From NCBI GenBank assembly GCA_031308135.1, contig JAHLJT010009419.1, positions 37,627,221 through 37,691,220 of the forward strand: a stretch of 64,000 bases of DNA, read 5' to 3'. The first letter of the stretch is position 1, and every line of letters begins with the position of its first letter. A program made the translations under genes and the position numbers. This DNA comes from Acheta domesticus. Lineage: Eukaryota > Arthropoda > Insecta > Orthoptera > Gryllidae. Shown here one piece after another: positions 57,907 through 64,000 of the stretch. Below the pieces are notes generated by a model. That model searched no databases, was not told where the DNA came from, and saw nothing but the letters and a program-made list of their open reading frames with translations.

Positions 57907-60900
57907 CCGGGCGCCGCGTAGCGCAAAGACGCTTCGGTGCTGAGTTCGCTCGCCAGCGAGGACTGTGTGATCTCGCCGAGAACCTTCGACTTCGACTGCA
58001 GCTTACTTTTATAGCGTAATTTTTAACAAGCACTACGTACTGCACTTGATAATATATGAAGAGAATTTTGTTACAAACTAAAAGAGTATAATGATAATGA
58101 CATAAGACTTATTCAGAGACAAAATTTTTATCATTCAAATTGTATTTTTGTTTTAAAACAAGCATCAAGATGTGATTGGGGAAAGTCTGCTAGACACTTT
58201 AATGAGGGATCTTATGGCATTTCAGTATTTGTTTCGTTATTATGCATCATGCTCGGTATAAGGAATCTCCGTGGAGTCCTCGCAAACTTCATGTTTTATT
58301 GTGTGTACTAGTGACGTAGTACGTGAACCTAGAAATGGAAAATCCTGCTGATCTGCGGTGTTGCAATGTTGTAGTATGCACTAGGCAGAATTGTTCATTT
58401 TGGCATACGTTGCTCCATTTGTTGTGCAATGAATTATACATGTTGACATACAAATGTGTTGAGGTTAGTTTGTTGAGAATAGTGAATATCTAGATATATA
58501 CAATTAGAAATGCGAATAAAAAGTAATTTTCTATTAGAATGCCGAGTTATAATTTGCAGCCTACGAAAATAAAGATGCATTTTGGCATCTTCTCGACACC
58601 AAAGCTATCTAACGCGCAAGATTAATATTTTTTCAAATTTTTAGTTACTGAACTGCCTGTTAGTTCTTTTTAGAGTGTTTCTTAAAATTAAAAAAAATAA
58701 TGCTGCCCATATTTACAAAAGAATTAATTAAATGTCAAATATTTGTTAGTAGAATACATGAAATAATATTAATTTTATGTGAACGCTAGTTAATTATTGT
58801 GATTATTCTCTGGAATGAATAGTAAATATGAGTATAATAGGGGTGTTAAGTGTGATGCATTATTGTATTCGTCGATTAGTTCCACCACATAAATTTGTTT
58901 GAAGAAATGTCATAAGGTGACATGGTGTAAGGAACATGTAGGACTAATGTATCTAATAAGGTGTTATTGATCTGTTATCTGATTTTCCCGTAGATTGTAG
59001 TCACCGCAGCCTAACAAAGCAAATAATACTCTGACTCCGCGCCGTGATCACAGTCGCAAAGACAATTATTGTCCTTGCGATGAATGTGACGTTATGTTGT
59101 CCAAGTTGTGTACTTTGATCTGCTCTCGGAATAACTAACAAATCTGAGAGCATATGTATACTCGCATGAAGATTTAATACTTAAGAACTAAAATAAGAGG
59201 AAACTTCCTATAAGGTATAACTCTGCCAAATTCGTTGTAATTTTGAAGATATTTTCTAATTAAAGTATATACAATACATTAAAATACATTTCATACAAAA
59301 TATTGAAATAAAACACCCAATTTTATCAAACCTTTTATTTTGTTTCCATTTCTTCCTCCCTTTCAAATGTTTCCTCACCAGGGCCAGCGAAGTAAATTGT
59401 ACATATATATTCTTAACTTCATAAATATTTGAATTAAGTTTGTTATTTTTGATAATAGTAGATTGCAATCAACTTAAATCTTAAAAACTATTTATTTGCA
59501 TTTGTCTTTTTACTTATTGTTCATTGACAATATTATTTTTCTGTTTTAAACGTAATGGTTCTGGATGATTTTAATGCATTTTTAAGAGAAGTAATAAATG
59601 TAGACAAATTTGCAGAATTGTAGATCTTAAATAAGATTTCAGATGTCGCATTGATGGTAAATATCTTTCGATTTTTTATTTCTTTTCATTGGCTTTTAAA
59701 TCTACGAATGTACGTTCTGGATGTATCTTGTAAATTACAGTATTTTGTATTTGAGAAAATGCGTCCTTATGGAAGTGTTCCATATACTTCGTATAATGTT
59801 CGTTGTCCCTGATCCTAGCCATTATTTAATTTTAAGAAAAAAAGTACTATCGAAGAAAACATTATTCTCTTCTCTCCATGTCCTTCAAAGGCTGCAATAC
59901 TTACACAACTTGAAAAATAGTTTTGAAACAGACATGTGTAAATATTTCGCTGATGGTTGATAAACATCTTAATAATTGATAGATTATGAAATAAGCATTA
60001 CTAAACGTCATATAGGAGGTTCTATTAACAATCATTGTTATAAAATGTAGGTCACATTTCAAAATTTGTATTTTTTGAGTTATGATAGTATTGCATTCCG
60101 TCATTGATTTACGATAACTACATTTTCTATATGAAACAAGAAAAAACATTTTTGTTGCAAAAATGTTTTCACATAGTCATATAATCTTCATAGAAATGAA
60201 AGTTAATTTGCCATTCACTGAAAACTGTACATTTTCTTTACAATGATTGAATATTATTACATTCAACTAGAGAATACTACATAATCACATACGTTTGTTA
60301 CAGAATAATGTACGAAATTCAGCACATTAATTTGACCTGAATGCTACAAATAATAGTAGATAATGGTAGATGTGGTAAAAAGAAGCAAAGCCTGTTAAAC
60401 ACACTGCTGCCAAACAAAAAAATTGGGTTAAATTGCAAATGATTCAATTGTAAAATTACTATCAGGTGTTTTAATAAGGAAGCATGAGACCATTTGTGAG
60501 TTTAATTATGAATTAAAGACAAAATACGATAATGAGAGTTAATTACGAACAAGTGCTTTTCTACTAATTCAGTTAGAAAGAATGTAGGTCATATATTGGA
60601 CAATACAAAATTATTGAAATCCTTGCAATGATATGCGTAAATAAAAGAATGGAAATAAACGAAACATAGACCAAAGCTTACTTATCATGTAAGTTTAAAT
60701 CATTTAAATAACTTTAAAATTTTAGGTGTATTGAACAAAGAAATTCTCACTCTAAGCATGCCAACAAAAACTTACGATATTTAAGTTTAGCATCCTGTGC
60801 AACCGTAGTTTACGTTGTACAGAGAGATGTCCGCACTGGCACATATAATAGCCACTTGTTAGATATCAAAGTTATTACGAAACATGCTTTGTCATCATAT

Positions 60901-61700
60901 TCGAGACTTACAAAATACTAGTTGCAACATCCTTTTAGAGACACATTTCTATTTAATATTCATTTTATTCATCTGCATCTAATTAATTTACCGTTTTGCT
61001 ACACTAAAACCATTCATCAAATATTTTGAAAAAGAGGTCATTAAAAAGGATGGTAAGGAAAGACGACTGCACACCTGTTCTTCAGTACGACGAGTTGTGA
61101 ACATATGCCTCGTTATTATCCCGAAACACCAGCAGACCGCAAACTTACTGTTGTGTTTGTTCACAAAGAGATGAAACATGTACCAGTCATGACTCTGCAG
61201 AGATCCTACCTATATGAGAGGAGTCAATGCCTCGATGAAAAGGAGACGATAGTTGCAGGTTGCAAACACTGACAGAATTTGTGCCCTAAAGAACTCTGTT
61301 CTACAGGTAGATGAAATAATCCATTTCAAAAATGATTGAGTAGGTAAAATTAAACATATATTGTGTAAAAATCATTTAGTTCTTAAATATTTTTTTGGAT
61401 TATGATGCATATTATGAAGGACGTTTCAAACAATACATGGTTTTTGTATTGAAATTCTGGTAGTAGTCCGTAAGGATAAGCGGGCTGTAATGGGAAACAT
61501 ATTTGCGAAAACTTTGCATTTACTGAAGAAACATAATATAGAAATCAAACACAATAAAGCTAAGTGTATTTAGATAATCAAGAGCTGTAAAATGCAAGGA
61601 GAGATATTTAGATTATAATCTTCAAAAACATGCATTGAAAACTCAATACCGTAAATATGAATTAAAAATGTAAAACGATTAATAGAATTATGATTCTGGG
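57907..61700. other. AT-rich 3' flank, no gene seen
   Basis: Begins with the probable 3' UTR of the secreted-protein gene. The rest is AT-rich DNA with scattered short open frames that contain no domain. Confidence 0.6.
58515..58573 (+). terminator. Candidate polyadenylation signals
   Basis: Two AATAAA hexamers lie at 58515-58520 and 58568-58573, about 620-670 bases after the stop codon at 57900, in AT-rich 3'-flanking DNA. Either could end the transcript. In AT-rich DNA chance hexamers are common. Confidence 0.35.
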
Positions 61701-61704
61701 CACG

Positions 61705-62132
61705 TTAACTTCTGTAGTCATTAATCCGTTCGTGTAGAGAATGTTTTCATACTGGTAGGTGTGGGTGTTTCTCCTCTGCTGTTGGAAAGATCCGGCGCCG
61801 AGCTACACGTCGGCTTGAGGGTGATTCTCCCCCCAAGTGTCACCCTTCAGTGAGGCACCCTTATACGTACATACACGAGAGAAAGAAGGTGCGCGGTCCG
61901 TGGCCCGTTTGTTAGGATAGTGCTCCGGCATTCGCCTGGTGTCGATGCCTGCCGATGAAAACTACCGATAATAATAGCTGGTCGCCAGAATTTTCCTCCA
62001 ATCAGCGGCTGAATTCGACCTATCTGCATAGCAAGGCGCGAAAACCCGTCGGGACTCGAAACTAGGACCTCTCGGTCAGAGTCGCTGCAGAGGCAGCGGA
62101 AATGCAGGCTCTAAGCTAAACTACACTGGTGA
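61705..62132 (-). mobile_element. tRNA-derived SINE, family 1, copy 8
   Basis: Contains AGATCCGGCGCCGAGCTACA, GCGCGGTCCGTGGCCCGTTT, GCTCCGGCATTCGCCTGGTG and the reverse of a damaged box B (GGGACTCGAAAC). The tail region is eroded and no TSD was found. Confidence 0.75.
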
Positions 62133-62929
62133 AATTTAATATTCGTGTTATCGAAAATCTCTAAGTAATAAGTCCTGCGTTTACAAATTGTTAATATTTT
62201 TGGAAAAGGAATGAAAATGTATAGTTATAAATGAATTCTTAATTTTCGATGTTCCACCTATCGAGGTAAGTTAAGGTTAGGTGAGGTTGGCTCGTGTGAT
62301 TAATGACTGACAAGAGAAAGAGTATGCCGACTTTTTTTGCCGACTCACTGATATGGTGAAATATTGTTGAATTCAAATATAAATATAAGAAAAACATTCT
62401 TTTTATCTTGGCAAAAGGCGATATCAATTTGTTAGTACTCTCCCCATATAAGTAGTACCGTTTGCTGACGAAACATGAAAAAGTACAACTCCCCGAACAG
62501 TGACTTTCATGTAGGAATTCCAGTTTTACAAACTGGTACGAACAAAAGTTAACTTCTCGTTTGAAAATTAACTAAAATAACAATCAACCTGAGATTTTCT
62601 ACAATCTTTTAGGTGGGCGAACAAAGTTGATAACTTGAACAGGAAAATATTAATTCAAGAGTTTTCTCTGCACATAAAATATATCTTTGCGACTTAGAAC
62701 AATAGCAACAGAAAAAGAAAGAAACTACCCAATGCTTTCCTCATTCTGTCACAAAACAGGGTTGCATGCACTTTCAATAAATAAGCATAGGTCCAATTCA
62801 TGAAATGTTTTGAATGAGTGTCAAAAATATCCTACACGCAAAAGAATGACAATGAGAGGTTTTCATTAAACAGCTGCATTCAAATTACATGAAAACCAGC
62901 CCTTGCCAAACAAACGGCTATCATTGGAA

Positions 62930-63117
62930 ATATTTTTTATTAAAAGGTTTTGATTCTAAACGTCCATGTATTGACGTCATGTCGAACCTAAGTGCAGAGA
63001 AGAAACTCACATTTACAATTTTATATTACACAATATTTTTTATTAAAAGGTTTTGATTCTAAACGTCCATGTGTTGACGTCATGTCGAACCTAAGTGCAG
63101 AGAAGAAACTCACATTT
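62930..63117 (+). repeat. 103-bp tandem duplication
   Basis: The segment beginning ATATTTTTTATTAAAAGG and ending AAACTCACATTT occurs twice in tandem (starts at 62930 and 63033), with one visible substitution (TGTATTGACG versus TGTGTTGACG). The near identity suggests a very recent duplication. Confidence 0.9.
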
Positions 63118-63384
63118 GTTCCCAGCAACTCTGAAAACACTTGACTCTTTGGAACCCCACGAGCCGGCAAGACACTGGTTCCGCTCAATTCGATCCAGCA
63201 AACACATCTCTCCGAAAAAACAATTACGTTTAGCGAACCTGGCGGCGTCAAGCGCAAGTTTGAAAAGCCGTGACGCGGTGTCAGTCGCCGCCGGGAGATT
63301 CGCGGCGACACGACGCAGGGCCGGTGACTCGTCGCTTCTGCTCCGCGGGCGTTGTCGCGACGGCGCTGTCAGCGTCCGCCCGGC

Positions 63385-63523
63385 GCGACGACGACGACGA
63401 CGACGATGATGACGACGACGACGACGGCGGCGGAGGCGGCGGCGGCAGCGGGGGAGGCGTGAGCGCATTAGCGGAGGTGAGTCAGTGCGTCGGCGCCCCC
63501 GCGCGGCGGCGACGGGGGCGGAT

Positions 63524-63563
<40 letters not shown>

Positions 63564-63610
63564 CGGCGGCAGCAGCAGCGGCAGCGGGGGCGGCGGTGGG
63601 GGCGGCGGGC
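63385..63610 (+). repeat. CGA and CGG trinucleotide repeats in a CpG-rich island
   Basis: CGA/ACG repeats at 63387-63425 pass into CGG repeats at 63425-63455 and 63522-63600. The surrounding island (63240-63760) is CpG-rich and could be a promoter region, but no gene start was found. Confidence 0.88.
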
Positions 63611-64000
63611 GCCTTGATGAACGTAGTCGTGGTGGTGGTTGCGGTAAGAGGGTCACGCGAACCGCGGCGTGGTCGGCGGGAAAGAGGAGGGTGCGATGAG
63701 GCGGCAATGGCAGCGTAAGAACAGAGGCGCCGGCGGTAAATGCGCGCTAGATGCGGAGGGAAGGTCAGGGCAGTGTGAACGCGATGGGGATGGTGGGTCA
63801 AGAGTGTACTTTGAGGGTGTTGTCGTCGCTGCCCAAGAAAAGTGACACATTACAGAAATCTTTACCTTTAAGTGAAGCGAATAACTATCTTTAGGAAATA
63901 ATTAAGTTTCATTACTAAGTTTTGATTTCATACTGACAGTTAACATGATAAGCGGCATACTGAAATTTTGCGTAGAGGTATGAAGCAAATAACGCGCCTT

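Noticed and set aside
62262..62292. Telomere-like GGTTAGGT units
   Set aside because: Only one or two imperfect units in TTAAGGTTAGGTGAGGTT; no array.

Overview
The window is eukaryotic nuclear DNA, almost certainly from an arthropod and most likely an insect with a large, repeat-rich genome. It has AT-rich single-copy DNA broken by CpG-rich islands, tRNA-derived SINEs, Jockey-like LINE fragments, hAT-, Tc1/mariner- and PIF/Harbinger-like non-autonomous DNA transposons, an LTR retrotransposon, and one host-like coding exon with a conventional 3' splice site. The order cannot be fixed from the sequence. A large hemimetabolous (for example polyneopteran) genome is my guess, at low confidence. 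I see no rRNA gene, no intact tRNA gene, no CRISPR array and no bacterial-style operon.

Layout. 0-9.4 kb is mostly single-copy AT-rich DNA with several CpG-rich islands, an 8-bp-TSD palindromic hAT-type MITE (3.6-3.9 kb) and the first copy of a 257-bp fold-back element (4.2-4.4 kb). 9.4-10.1 kb holds a perfect ~78-bp-arm palindrome next to a tRNA-derived SINE. 12.4-12.85 kb is a decayed Jockey-type reverse-transcriptase fragment on the minus strand. 15.3-16.6 kb is a nested stack: a duplicated repeat unit interrupted by a SINE fragment with a 12-bp TSD and by a ~700-bp PIF/Harbinger-like element with a TAA target site. 24-24.6 kb is a 14-bp G-rich minisatellite. 25.7-32.3 kb is one complete LTR retrotransposon with ~1.04-kb LTRs that encodes only a Gag-like protein and no recognisable pol. 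36.3-40.1 kb is a C-rich, simple-sequence domain that opens long but meaningless reading frames. 41.6-42.5 kb holds a truncated SINE and a 5'-truncated Jockey LINE with a 13-bp TSD. 43.4 and 48.2 kb hold homogeneous 17-bp and 19-bp minisatellites. 44.3-54 kb holds further SINE and fold-back copies and a diverged ~1-kb duplication (52.0-53.05 and 53.97-54.96 kb).

The only convincing host gene is at 57.17-57.90 kb: the terminal coding exon of a small secreted, Lys/His-rich protein with a duplicated GNGKP motif. Its upstream exon(s) could not be located. Most long open frames elsewhere come from simple repeats, minisatellites or SINE copies and are not listed as genes.

A caution on sequence quality: the two LTRs of the same element differ by about nineteen small length changes but only one clear substitution. 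That is the signature of uncorrected indel errors, so frameshifts elsewhere in the window should not be over-read.
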